Source: CAYTEO01 sp964436825
GTDB lineage: Bacteria; Krumholzibacteriota; Krumholzibacteriia; LZORAL124-64-63
Length of the DNA stretch: 64,000 nt
Assembly: GCA_964436825.1 (NCBI GenBank)
Contig: CAYTEO010000006.1
Coordinates: forward strand, 12,283 to 76,282
Direction: 5' to 3'
The notes beneath the pieces are model-generated. The model worked only from the letters and a program-made list of their open reading frames with translations, ran no database searches and was not told where the DNA came from. Every line of letters begins with the position of its first letter. Position 1 is the first letter of the stretch. The position numbers and the translations under genes are program-made. This document shows positions 1 to 7,080 of the stretch, one piece after another.

Positions 1-824
1 GACAGGGAATAGTCGCCATCGCGGTCGCCGCTGCGGGCATAGGCGATCTCGACGACCTCCGGCCGTCGGGGCCACGGCAGGCTCATCACCAGGGCCATGG
101 CGGCCAGGCCGCACATCGTGATGCCGGTTCGGTCGGCGTAGGCCAGCAGGCCCTCGGCGTCCCACGCCTTGATCCGCTCCAGGGCGCCGTGGTCCAGGGC
201 GTGAAGCCGTCGGGGTACGTCGTCCAGGAAGGGGACGTAGCCGTAGGCGTGGCCGAAGTGCGTCAGGTCCGACGAGACGATCCACAGTGTATCGCCGTCG
301 GTCCAGTCGCCCAGGGCCGCGGCCGCCTCGCGGCGCAGCGCGGGATCGGCGGCCGGGACGAGCAGCGGCACCACGGGCGGGACGGGATCGAACAGCCGCT
401 GCAGCAGCGGGAGCTGGATCTCCACCGCGTGTTCCGGCCCGTGGGCTTCGCCCGCGACGACGAAGGCGGGCGACTCGGCCAGGCGCGTCAGGGCTTCCGT
501 GTCCAGGGGTACCTTCCCCAGGGGCGTCTCGAACCAGCGGGCCGACGGCAGGGCGATCCGCTGCAGGGGGACCCGGTGGTTGGGGGCCAGCACGACGATC
601 CGCGCGTAGGTGTGGCCGCGCAGGGTCCGGTAGCCGCGGCCGGCGATGGCGCCGCTGTAGACGTAGCCGGCGTGGGGGACGAGCAGGACGACGGGCCGGC
701 CCGGCAGCCGGGGCAGGGGGCGGTCCGGGGCGAGGAAGTCATCGACGACGCCGGCCAGCACCTGCGGATCGCCGGGGTACCAGCTTCCTGCCAGCACGGG
801 CGGACGGACGGCGGCGGTGGTCAT
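1..824 (-). CDS. AmmeMemoRadiSam system protein B (MEMO1 family), 3' end missing
   Basis: The gene reads from an ATG at 824 off the left edge, giving about 274 residues. The N-terminus (PPVLAGSWYPGD) and the downstream motifs LVPHAGYVYSG, HAVEIQLPLLQ and VSSDLTHFGHAYGY are characteristic of MEMO-family proteins, which form a non-haem metal dioxygenase-like fold. In many prokaryotes these are encoded near AMMECR1 and a radical SAM protein, but neither partner lies inside this window. A strong AGGAGGTG ribosome site sits 5 bases before the ATG. The gene is divergent from the STAS gene, with a candidate promoter at 864-893. Its biochemical role is not established, so the family call is firmer than any function. 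Confidence 0.9.
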   Translation of the reverse strand, partial: MTTAAVRPPVLAGSWYPGDPQVLAGVVDDFLAPDRPLPRLPGRPVVLLVPHAGYVYSGAIAGRGYRTLRGHTYARIVVLAPNHRVPLQRIALPSARWFETPLGKVPLDTEALTRLAESPAFVVAGEAHGPEHAVEIQLPLLQRLFDPVPPVVPLLVPAADPALRREAAAALGDWTDGDTLWIVSSDLTHFGHAYGYVPFLDDVPRRLHALDHGALERIKAWDAEGLLAYADRTGITMCGLAAMALVMSLPWPRRPEVVEIAYARSGDRDGDYSL

Positions 825-863
825 CCTCACACCTCCTGGAACAGTCCTGTCGGTTCTTGCGTC

Positions 864-893
864 AGGATACCAGCCGGAGGGGGCGGTGGTCCA
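864..893 (-). promoter_or_regulatory. sigma70-like promoter for the MEMO gene
   Basis: Read on the minus strand, TGGACC (893-888) and TATCCT (869-864) are separated by 18 bases. The expected start site near 857 leaves a leader of about 33 bases carrying the AGGAGGTG site. The same pattern recurs elsewhere in the window. Confidence 0.5.
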
Positions 894-914
894 GGGGACA
901 ACCGCGGTTCTGGG

Positions 915-943
915 TTGCCATCCGCGCCTTCCGGCGTCATTCT
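915..943 (+). promoter_or_regulatory. weak sigma70-like promoter for the STAS gene
   Basis: TTGCCA (915-920) and CATTCT (938-943) are 17 bases apart, back to back with the MEMO promoter. The -10 match is poor (3 of 6), so this is tentative. Confidence 0.3.
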
Positions 944-988
944 AACACCAGAGAGGCGAGATCGGATCCCGACCCCCGAGGAGAAGCG

Positions 989-1336
989 ATGAAGATCAGC
1001 AGGAAGGCCGTTGGCGACGTCATCGTCCTGAAACTGTCCGGCAAGATCATGGGCGGCGAGGACCACGAGCTGTTCCGCCGGGAGATCAAGTCCCTCGTCG
1101 ACGAGGGGTTCGTGGACGTCGTGCTGAACATGAGCAAGGTCAGCTGGATCAACTCCACCGGCCTGGGGGTGCTGGTGTCCGGCTACCACACCCTGAAGAA
1201 GAACGGCGGCACGCTGAAGATCTGCGAGGTCAACGACCGCATCGACAACATCCTCAACGTCACCCAGCTGAAGCTGGTCTTCGAGACGTACGAGACCGAG
1301 GAGGAGGCCCTGGCGAGCTATGACCAGCAGGGATGA
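989..1336 (+). CDS. STAS-domain anti-sigma factor antagonist
   Basis: This 115-residue protein is a complete single STAS domain of the SpoIIAA/RsbV type. Such proteins bind anti-sigma kinases in a partner-switching pathway and are inactivated by phosphorylation of a conserved Ser. That residue is visible as Ser56 in the motif NSTGLGVL, after the strand FVDVVLNMSKVSWI. The start is fixed by GAGGAGAAG just upstream; longer in-frame starts lack a ribosome site and read through low-complexity sequence. The gene overlaps the NUDIX gene by 17 bases. No anti-sigma kinase, phosphatase or sigma factor is encoded nearby, so the partner is unknown. Confidence 0.9.
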   Translation: MKISRKAVGDVIVLKLSGKIMGGEDHELFRREIKSLVDEGFVDVVLNMSKVSWINSTGLGVLVSGYHTLKKNGGTLKICEVNDRIDNILNVTQLKLVFETYETEEEALASYDQQG

Positions 1337-1808
1337 CGGCGACCGCCCGGTCGCTGCCGACTCCACTTCCGTCGGCCACCGGCCGCGCACACCGCCGGTG
1401 ACGGTCGACGGCGTCGTCCTCTGGGGCGACGATCCGTCCCGGCCTCCCGACCGCGTTCTGCTGATCCGCCGCGGCCGGCCGCCGTTCGCCGGCCGCTGGG
1501 CCCTGCCGGGCGGGTTCGTCGATATCGGCGAGGACCTGCCCGACGCCGTCGCCCGCGAGGTGGCCGAGGAGACCGGCCTGACCGGCATGACGTGGCGGCA
1601 GCTGCGGGCCTACGGCGCCCCCGGCCGCGATCCCCGCGGCCACACCGTCTCGATCGCCTTCACCGCCAGGATCACCGGCCCGAAACCGCCGACCGTCGCC
1701 GGCGACGACGACGCCGCCGAGGCGTGCTGGTGGCCCCTGGACGCCCTGCCGCCGCTGGCCTTCGATCATGACCGGATCCTGGTCGATGCCGTGGCGTCGC
1801 TGCCGTAG
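1320..1808 (+). CDS. NUDIX hydrolase
   Basis: The 162-residue protein carries a canonical NUDIX box, beginning GGFVDIGED and containing REVAEETGL, in the order Gx5Ex7REUxEExGU. The glutamates of REVAEE bind the catalytic metal. The surrounding sequence (WALPGGFVD, then PRGHTVSIAF) resembles ADP-ribose pyrophosphatase-type members, but substrate cannot be assigned from sequence. The first 35 residues are low-complexity and the true start may be later. It overlaps the STAS gene by 17 bases and is probably translationally coupled to it. Its 3' end overlaps the convergent glycosyltransferase by 43 bases. Confidence 0.88.
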   Translation: MTSRDDGDRPVAADSTSVGHRPRTPPVTVDGVVLWGDDPSRPPDRVLLIRRGRPPFAGRWALPGGFVDIGEDLPDAVAREVAEETGLTGMTWRQLRAYGAPGRDPRGHTVSIAFTARITGPKPPTVAGDDDAAEACWWPLDALPPLAFDHDRILVDAVASLP

Positions 1809-2578
1809 AGCCCTAGCGTGACCAGGTCCCGCCGTACCGCTCCCCAGGCCGTCAGGGCGGCCCAGGCCAGTCCCGCCCGGCCGTCGCGCCAGCAGCCGCG
1901 CCAGACATAGAGCCGCCAGAAGGTCGTCGGGCCGGTCACCAGCAGGTGGCCCAGGCGCCAGGGGACGGGTCGCGGCGGGCGGGTTTCCGCCTCCAGGGTG
2001 GTGTAGCGGGCGATCTTGCCCAGGTAGTGGCGGACGGAGCGGCAGGTCAGGTGCAGGACCGGCGCGCGCAGGTCGGCCACCGCGGCGCCCGGCGGCGGAA
2101 CGACGGCCTCGTGGACGGCTGCCCCGTCGAACCGCGCTCCCTCGCGGCGGAACAGCCTCAGGTGCCGCTGGCCGCGCAGCTCGCGGCAGCGCATCCGTCG
2201 GCCCAGGACCTCCACCGCGAACGGCAGCCGCCACCCCCAGACTCCGTCCTCGTCGGGCCGCCGCTTCCAGGCCAGCAGCTCCTCCCGCAGTGCCGGTGTC
2301 AGCCGCTCGTCGGCATCGAGCCACAGGACCCACCCGTCGTCCACCAGCTCCAGCAGGCGCCGGCGGGCGGTGCCGAAGTCCGTCAGCTCCCCGCGGAGCA
2401 CCCGCACGGTGGCGAACCGGCCGGCACGGCTCTCCCGCGCCAGCAGCTCCGGCGTGGCGTCGTCGCTGCCGGTGTCCAGGGCGACGAGCGCGTCGGCGAC
2501 GCCCGCCAGGCTGTCCAGGCAGCCGGGCAGGACCTCTTCCTCGTTGCGTACCATCAGCATTGCCGTTAGCTTTCGCAC
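1766..2578 (-). CDS. glycosyltransferase family 2
   Basis: From a GTG at 2578 the protein is 270 residues and opens with the GT2 first strand KLTAMLMVRNEEEVL, followed by ALDTGSDDAT and the metal-binding WLDADER (a DxD motif). The region EVLGRRMRCRELRG onwards matches small bacterial GT2 enzymes that extend LPS or surface glycans. The ATG at 2560 is possible but would cut into the first beta strand. No ribosome site precedes 2578; a TATCGT hexamer lies 7 bases upstream, so the transcript could be leaderless. The gene is divergent from the Mrp gene. The acceptor is unknown. Confidence 0.85.
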   Translation of the reverse strand: MRKLTAMLMVRNEEEVLPGCLDSLAGVADALVALDTGSDDATPELLARESRAGRFATVRVLRGELTDFGTARRRLLELVDDGWVLWLDADERLTPALREELLAWKRRPDEDGVWGWRLPFAVEVLGRRMRCRELRGQRHLRLFRREGARFDGAAVHEAVVPPPGAAVADLRAPVLHLTCRSVRHYLGKIARYTTLEAETRPPRPVPWRLGHLLVTGPTTFWRLYVWRGCWRDGRAGLAWAALTAWGAVRRDLVTLGLYGSDATASTRIRS

Positions 2579-2645
2579 GAGGCGAACGATACCACATCCC
2601 GCCCCACGCGGCGGGTTTTCCATGCGACAGCACGAGGAGGACGTC

Positions 2646-3722
2646 ATGGCAGACGCGCCGCTGACTCCCGAGACGGTCCGCGAGGCCCTGCGCGAGGTGA
2701 AGGCGCCGGGCACGAAGGTGGACATCGTCAGGATCGACCTGGTGGGCGAGATCCGCGTCGAGGGCGACCGGGTGGCCGTCCAGATCGTCCAGACCAGCGA
2801 GAAGGACGAGACGATCGCCGCCGTCAAGGCCGCGGCCGAGGAACGGCTGCGCAGGCTGCCGGGCGTCGGCGACGTCGAGGTGACCGTCCGCAGGGAGCTG
2901 CCGGCGGCCAAGCCCCGGCCGCCCCACAACCCCGACCCCTGGGCCGACCGCGCCCGCCTGCCCGGCGTGAAGCGGATCCTGGCGGTGGCCAGCGCCAAGG
3001 GCGGGGTGGGCAAGTCGACCGTGGCCGTGAACCTGGCGCTGGCCCTCAAGGAGGCGGGGCACCGGGTCGGCCTGCTGGACGCCGACATCTACGGCCCGTC
3101 GCTGCCGACCCTGCTGGGGACCCGCGAGGTGCCGCGCGCCCTGGACGACCGGACCATCGTCCCGGTCGAGGTCGCCGGGCTGCAGGCCATCTCCATGGGA
3201 ATGCTCCTGGACGAGGGGCAGGCCGTCATCTGGCGCGGGCCGATGGTCATGGCGGCGGTCAAGCAGTTTCTCAAGGACGTCCGCTGGGACGGCCTGGACT
3301 ACCTGGTCATCGACATGCCGCCCGGCACCGGCGACGCCCAGCTGACCCTGGTCCAGCAGGTGCCCGTCGACGGCGTCGTCATGGTGACCACGCCCCAGGA
3401 GCTGGCCCTGGCCGACGTGCGCCGCGGCATCCAGATGTTCCGCCAGGTCGCCACGCCGGTGGCCGGGATCGTCGAGAACATGAGCTGGTTCGAGTGCGGC
3501 GAGTGCGGCACGCGCCACTACCTGTTCGGCAAGGGCGGCGGCGCCCGCGTGGCCCGCGACTTCGACGTCCCGCTGCTGGGGGAGATCCCCTTCGATCCCG
3601 ACACCCGCGAGGGGGGCGACGCCGGCCGGCCGGTCGTGACGCGGGAGGACCATCCGGCGCGGCGGATCTTCCTGGAGCTGGCGGAGCGGGTCCGCGAGCG
3701 GGTGCCAGTCGGCGGGGAGTGA
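2646..3722 (+). CDS. mrp: Mrp/NBP35-family iron-sulfur cluster carrier ATPase
   Basis: This 358-residue protein has two recognisable parts. Residues 8-84 form a MIP18/DUF59-like domain, and residues 105-350 form a deviant-Walker P-loop ATPase with SAKGGVGKST (116-125) and VIDMPPGTGDAQL. The CxxC in SWFECGECG binds an Fe-S cluster at the dimer interface in this family. Mrp proteins hold and transfer Fe-S clusters to apoproteins in the cytosol. The ATG is chosen because GAGGAGGAC lies 4 bases upstream; the in-frame ATG at 2622 has no ribosome site. The downstream GTG of the ligase-like gene follows after 9 bases. Confidence 0.95.
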   Translation: MADAPLTPETVREALREVKAPGTKVDIVRIDLVGEIRVEGDRVAVQIVQTSEKDETIAAVKAAAEERLRRLPGVGDVEVTVRRELPAAKPRPPHNPDPWADRARLPGVKRILAVASAKGGVGKSTVAVNLALALKEAGHRVGLLDADIYGPSLPTLLGTREVPRALDDRTIVPVEVAGLQAISMGMLLDEGQAVIWRGPMVMAAVKQFLKDVRWDGLDYLVIDMPPGTGDAQLTLVQQVPVDGVVMVTTPQELALADVRRGIQMFRQVATPVAGIVENMSWFECGECGTRHYLFGKGGGARVARDFDVPLLGEIPFDPDTREGGDAGRPVVTREDHPARRIFLELAERVRERVPVGGE

Positions 3723-3731
3723 GGAGAGCGC

Positions 3732-4964
3732 GTGGCTGCGGCGGGAACCGGTGACGGTCGGGGCGGCATGGCCGCCGGGGGCGGGCCGTGGTGGCTCACC
3801 GACCGCCCCGCGGTCCTCCTGCTGGCGGTGACCGCCGCCGCGTCGGTCCTGTCGGTGGCCGTCAGCCAGATCGCCCTGGGGGCGACCCTCGCCTGGTGTC
3901 TCTGGCTGCAGCTGCGCGGCCGGCCGGTCTGGGTCCGGACCGGTTTGGAGTGGCCGGCTGCCGCACTGCTGCTCTGGGCCCTGGCCGTCCTTCCCCTGTC
4001 CACCGACGTGGGTTCGAGCCTGCTGCACAGCCGCCGCTTCTATCTCTTCACGGCCCTCTGGCTCGGCGCCGCCCTGGCCGGCACCGATCGTCGCCGACGC
4101 CTGCTGGCGATCGCCCTGCTGGTCGGCGCGAGCGTCGACGCCGTCGTCAGCATCGTCTTCCAGGCCTGGTTGCCCGGGCGCTGGGATGCCCGTCTGCCAC
4201 TGCTGCAGCACAGCACGATCACCGGCGCCTGGTTGATGATGGGCGCCGCCCTGCTGGCCGTCGGCTGGCTGCTGGCCGGCCGCGGCAGGCGGCGCTGGTG
4301 GTCGCTGGTCCCGCTGGCGACGGCGATGACGGCGGTCCTGCTGACCCGGACCCGCAGCGCCTGGATGGGCCTGGCGGCGGGACTGGTGCTCCTGGTGCTG
4401 GCTGCCGGCTGGCGCAAGCGCCTGCTGCTGATGGCAGCCCTGGTGCTGGCGATCCTGCTGGGACCGGCGCCCCTGCGGGAGCGGACGGCGACGATCGTCG
4501 ATCCCTCCTACCGGACCAACAGCCAGCGGATCGACCTCTGGCGCACCGGCTGGGAGCTGGTCCGGCAGCGTCCCCTGCTGGGGGTCGGCGACCGTGACCT
4601 GCGGGAGTTCACTCCCGGCGTCGTCCGCTACGACGGCGGCCGGCACGTCGTCCACATGCCCCACCTGCACCAGAACTTCGTCATGCTGGCGGTCATCTGG
4701 GGAATCCCCGGCCTGCTGCTCGGGACGTGGCTGCTGCTGGCCATGGGACGACGCCTGTGGGGCGCCATGCGGTCGGCGCGGCGCGCGGGCAGGGAGGTGC
4801 CGCTGGCCTGGGCCCTGGGCGGGTGGGGGCTCTGGGTGGCGGTCATGGTGGCAGGCCTGTTCGACTGGACTTTCGGTGACCAGGAGCTGAGCCTGCTGCT
4901 GATGCTCGTCGTCGGGATCGCCCTGGCACCGGACCGTTCCTCCGCCGGCCCGGTTCAGGCGTAA
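3732..4964 (+). CDS. O-antigen ligase / polymerase-like membrane protein
   Basis: The 410-residue protein has about ten hydrophobic segments and a large periplasmic loop near residues 240-320. The loop contains RTRSAWMG, then NSQRIDLWRTGWEL, GVGDRDLREF and HLHQNFVMLAVIWG. The H...HxN pattern just before a membrane segment is typical of the WaaL/Wzy superfamily, which joins or polymerises undecaprenyl-linked glycans on the periplasmic side. Ligase and polymerase cannot be told apart by sequence. The GTG start follows GGAGAG by a few bases and lies 9 bases after mrp. The 3' end overlaps the convergent sulfatase-fold gene by 10 bases. Confidence 0.85.
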   Translation: MAAAGTGDGRGGMAAGGGPWWLTDRPAVLLLAVTAAASVLSVAVSQIALGATLAWCLWLQLRGRPVWVRTGLEWPAAALLLWALAVLPLSTDVGSSLLHSRRFYLFTALWLGAALAGTDRRRRLLAIALLVGASVDAVVSIVFQAWLPGRWDARLPLLQHSTITGAWLMMGAALLAVGWLLAGRGRRRWWSLVPLATAMTAVLLTRTRSAWMGLAAGLVLLVLAAGWRKRLLLMAALVLAILLGPAPLRERTATIVDPSYRTNSQRIDLWRTGWELVRQRPLLGVGDRDLREFTPGVVRYDGGRHVVHMPHLHQNFVMLAVIWGIPGLLLGTWLLLAMGRRLWGAMRSARRAGREVPLAWALGGWGLWVAVMVAGLFDWTFGDQELSLLLMLVVGIALAPDRSSAGPVQA

Positions 4965-6448
4965 CCCAGCTCCTCCAGCTGCCGCCGGACCCGGTCGCTG
5001 ATGTCCTCCCAGCGCTGGCCGTCCTCGTCCTCGCCGCACTCCTGTCGCCACCGGCGGACCACTTCCAGCAGACGGTCCCGGACCTCCGGGCTGGTGCCGG
5101 AGTGGTCGTGCTCCTCGGCCGGATCGCCGGCGAGGTCCGACAGCCGCAGGGCGCGGCTGCCGTCGCGGGAGGCGATCAGCTTCCAGGTCCCCTCGCGCAC
5201 GGCGACCAGGTCCGGTCCGTAGGCGATGTTCTCGCTGGGCAACAGGCGCGGCGCCGCCGCCGGTCCGCCCGCAGCGGCCTCGCGGGGGAGGGGACGGCCG
5301 GTCAGCCATCCGGGAGCGTCCGCCGGCAGACGGAGCGGCGGGACCTCCAGCCACCGGCAGAGGGTCGGCGCCACGTCCAGCAGCGAGACCGGTTCCTCCC
5401 GGACGACACCGGCGGGGATGTCCGGCCCGCGGACCAGCCAGGGAACGTGGAGCAGTTCCTGGAAGAGGGTGTGGCCGTGGCCTATTCCCGCCAGACCGCG
5501 CGGATCGTGGTCCCAGGCGCGCTCCACCGCCGCGTGCTCGTGGAACTCCTCGCCGTGATCGGAGAGGACGGCCATGACCGTCCGCCCCGCCAGGCCCCAG
5601 CGTTCCAGCCGGTCGGTGATCTCCCCGATGACGGCGTCGACGTGCCGGACGGCGGCCCGGTAGAGGGCGCGCTTCAGGGCCAGGGCGCGGGGCAGGGCGG
5701 GGTCGCCGGCGGAGGCCCGCCCCAGGGACGGGACCCCGCGGGCGGGGTCGCCCCACGCGGCGAGGGCCCGCAGCTCGGTGTCGGTGATCGTGGCGGGATC
5801 GAGGCCGCTCCGTGCCAGCTCGGCCTGCAGGTGCTCCCGCGGCGGCACGGTCGGCTCGTGGGGGTCGTTCAGCAGCAGGAAGCAGAAGAACGGCCGGTCG
5901 GCGTGGCTGCGGATCCAGTCCAGGGCGCCGGCGGCCACGTCCCGGGCGTCGTGGTTGCGGTAGCGGTACCAGTGGAACCCCCGCTGCAGCCCGAAGCCGA
6001 CGAACGGGTTGGCGACCGCCGCCGCGGTGGCGTAGCCCTCGGCGGCGAGATGCTCGGCAAGGGTCGTGATCCGCGGCGCCAGGCTTGCCGGTGCCGTCTC
6101 GGCCATGTTCCGCACCGGTCCGCGCATGCCGGCGCCGTGGAGGCAGGGGGCCAGGCCGGTCAGGGCGGAGGCGAACGACGGCAGCGTCCAGGGGGCCGGG
6201 GCGGTGACGTCGGCGAAGAGCGTCCCCTCGCCGGCCAGCCGCGCCAGGTGAGGGGCGACGGCCGGGTCGCGGGCGATGTCCGCCCGCAGGGTGTCGACGG
6301 CGACCAGCAGCAGGTTCGGCGGCCCCTGCCGATCCGGCGCCAGGCGGGTGGGACGCCAGGGACGGGCAATCGCACGCAGCCAGCGGTCCCGCCTGGCCGC
6401 CCAGCGACGGCGGCGCAGCAGGGGGGCGAAGGGGTCGGATGAGATCAT
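4955..6448 (-). CDS. sulfatase-fold alkaline phosphatase superfamily protein
   Basis: The 497-residue protein shows the arylsulfatase-type metal sites: VAVDTLRAD (Asp52), LSDHGEEFHEH and GIGHGHTLFQELLHVPW. The formylglycine motif CxPxR is absent. The aligned segment is APWTLPSFASALTG, with Thr88 in the place of the modified Cys/Ser and Phe in place of the Arg. This suggests either a Thr nucleophile, as in EptA or LtaS transferases, or a hydrolase outside the FGly class. No signal peptide is evident; residues 10-30 are very basic. GGAGG precedes the ATG. A role in modifying surface glycans or lipids fits the neighbours but is inferred. Confidence 0.82.
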   Translation of the reverse strand: MISSDPFAPLLRRRRWAARRDRWLRAIARPWRPTRLAPDRQGPPNLLLVAVDTLRADIARDPAVAPHLARLAGEGTLFADVTAPAPWTLPSFASALTGLAPCLHGAGMRGPVRNMAETAPASLAPRITTLAEHLAAEGYATAAAVANPFVGFGLQRGFHWYRYRNHDARDVAAGALDWIRSHADRPFFCFLLLNDPHEPTVPPREHLQAELARSGLDPATITDTELRALAAWGDPARGVPSLGRASAGDPALPRALALKRALYRAAVRHVDAVIGEITDRLERWGLAGRTVMAVLSDHGEEFHEHAAVERAWDHDPRGLAGIGHGHTLFQELLHVPWLVRGPDIPAGVVREEPVSLLDVAPTLCRWLEVPPLRLPADAPGWLTGRPLPREAAAGGPAAAPRLLPSENIAYGPDLVAVREGTWKLIASRDGSRALRLSDLAGDPAEEHDHSGTSPEVRDRLLEVVRRWRQECGEDEDGQRWEDISDRVRRQLEELGYA

Positions 6449-6474
6449 CGGGCCTCCATCCGTGGTGGGATGAC

Positions 6475-6503
6475 TGGACAGGTCAGCACGGCGCGACTAC
6501 TGT
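6475..6503 (+). promoter_or_regulatory. sigma70-like promoter giving a leaderless EIIA transcript
   Basis: TGGACA (6475-6480) and TACTGT (6498-6503) are exactly 17 bases apart. The ATG at 6512 begins 8 bases after the -10 hexamer, so transcription is expected to start within a base or two of the start codon. No Shine-Dalgarno sequence precedes this ATG. Confidence 0.5.
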
Positions 6504-6511
6504 ACCGTCCC

Positions 6512-6973
6512 ATGACACTGTTGGCCGCCACAACACCGGAGCTGATGCTGCCGCGCCTGGTCGCCGCCACGCGCGAGGAGGCGATCCGGTCCATCGCCGA
6601 GCACCTCGCCCGCCAGGAGGGGATCGGTGACGGAGCGGCCCTCGTCGACGAGGTCCTGGCGCGGGAGCGGGAGCGCGAGACCGACGTGGGGCGCGGCATC
6701 GCCATTCCCCATGCCCGTTCGCGGGTGGTCTCGCGGACGCGGCTCGCCGTGGCCACGCTCGCCACGCCCCTGGCGCCCGTGGCCGCCGACCGGCCCCCGG
6801 TCGATCTGCTGCTGCTGATCGTTGGTCCGCGGCGCGATCCCCGTCCCCTGCTCCAGATCCTGGCCCGGCTCGCGCGGCTGCTGCGTCGTGAAGAGTTCCC
6901 GGCCGACCTGCGCGCCGCGACGACGCGCGCGGAACTCTGGGAGGCCTTCCGACGCCACGCCGCCGACGTGTGA
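6512..6973 (+). CDS. PTS EIIA domain protein (fructose/PtsN type)
   Basis: The 153-residue protein is a stand-alone EIIA domain of the fructose/nitrogen-PTS class. The phosphorylatable His is in GRGIAIPHARSRVV, with the typical DEVLARERERETDVG before it. ATG 6512 is preferred to the in-frame ATG at 6470, because the 6470 start falls just upstream of the -35 element of the only visible promoter. Such solitary EIIA proteins usually act as phosphorylation-state regulators rather than sugar transporters. No HPr, EI or EIIB/C gene is in the window, but a second EIIA lies at 17786-18253. The first 15 residues of the longer form do not resemble the family. Confidence 0.85.
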   Translation: MTLLAATTPELMLPRLVAATREEAIRSIAEHLARQEGIGDGAALVDEVLARERERETDVGRGIAIPHARSRVVSRTRLAVATLATPLAPVAADRPPVDLLLLIVGPRRDPRPLLQILARLARLLRREEFPADLRAATTRAELWEAFRRHAADV

Positions 6974-6980
6974 TCCCTTC

Positions 6981-7009
6981 TTGCTTGGCGGGCGGGGCGA
7001 CGGTATTGT
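6981..7009 (+). promoter_or_regulatory. sigma70-like promoter for the exported-protein cluster
   Basis: TTGCTT (6981-6986) and TATTGT (7004-7009) are 17 bases apart. The leader is about 65 bases, with AAGGGAGAAG ahead of the ATG at 7081. Confidence 0.55.
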
Positions 7010-7080
7010 AACTGTCCTGTGCGACAGCGACAACCTGTCCCTGTTCCTCTGTCCTTCATCCGGCAAGGGAGAAGACGCCG

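Noticed and set aside
1260..5756. A very long open frame on the minus strand spanning several genes
   Set aside because: It is low-complexity, rich in Gly, Pro, Arg and Gln, and is antisense to well-recognised genes. Such frames are expected at about 70% G+C.
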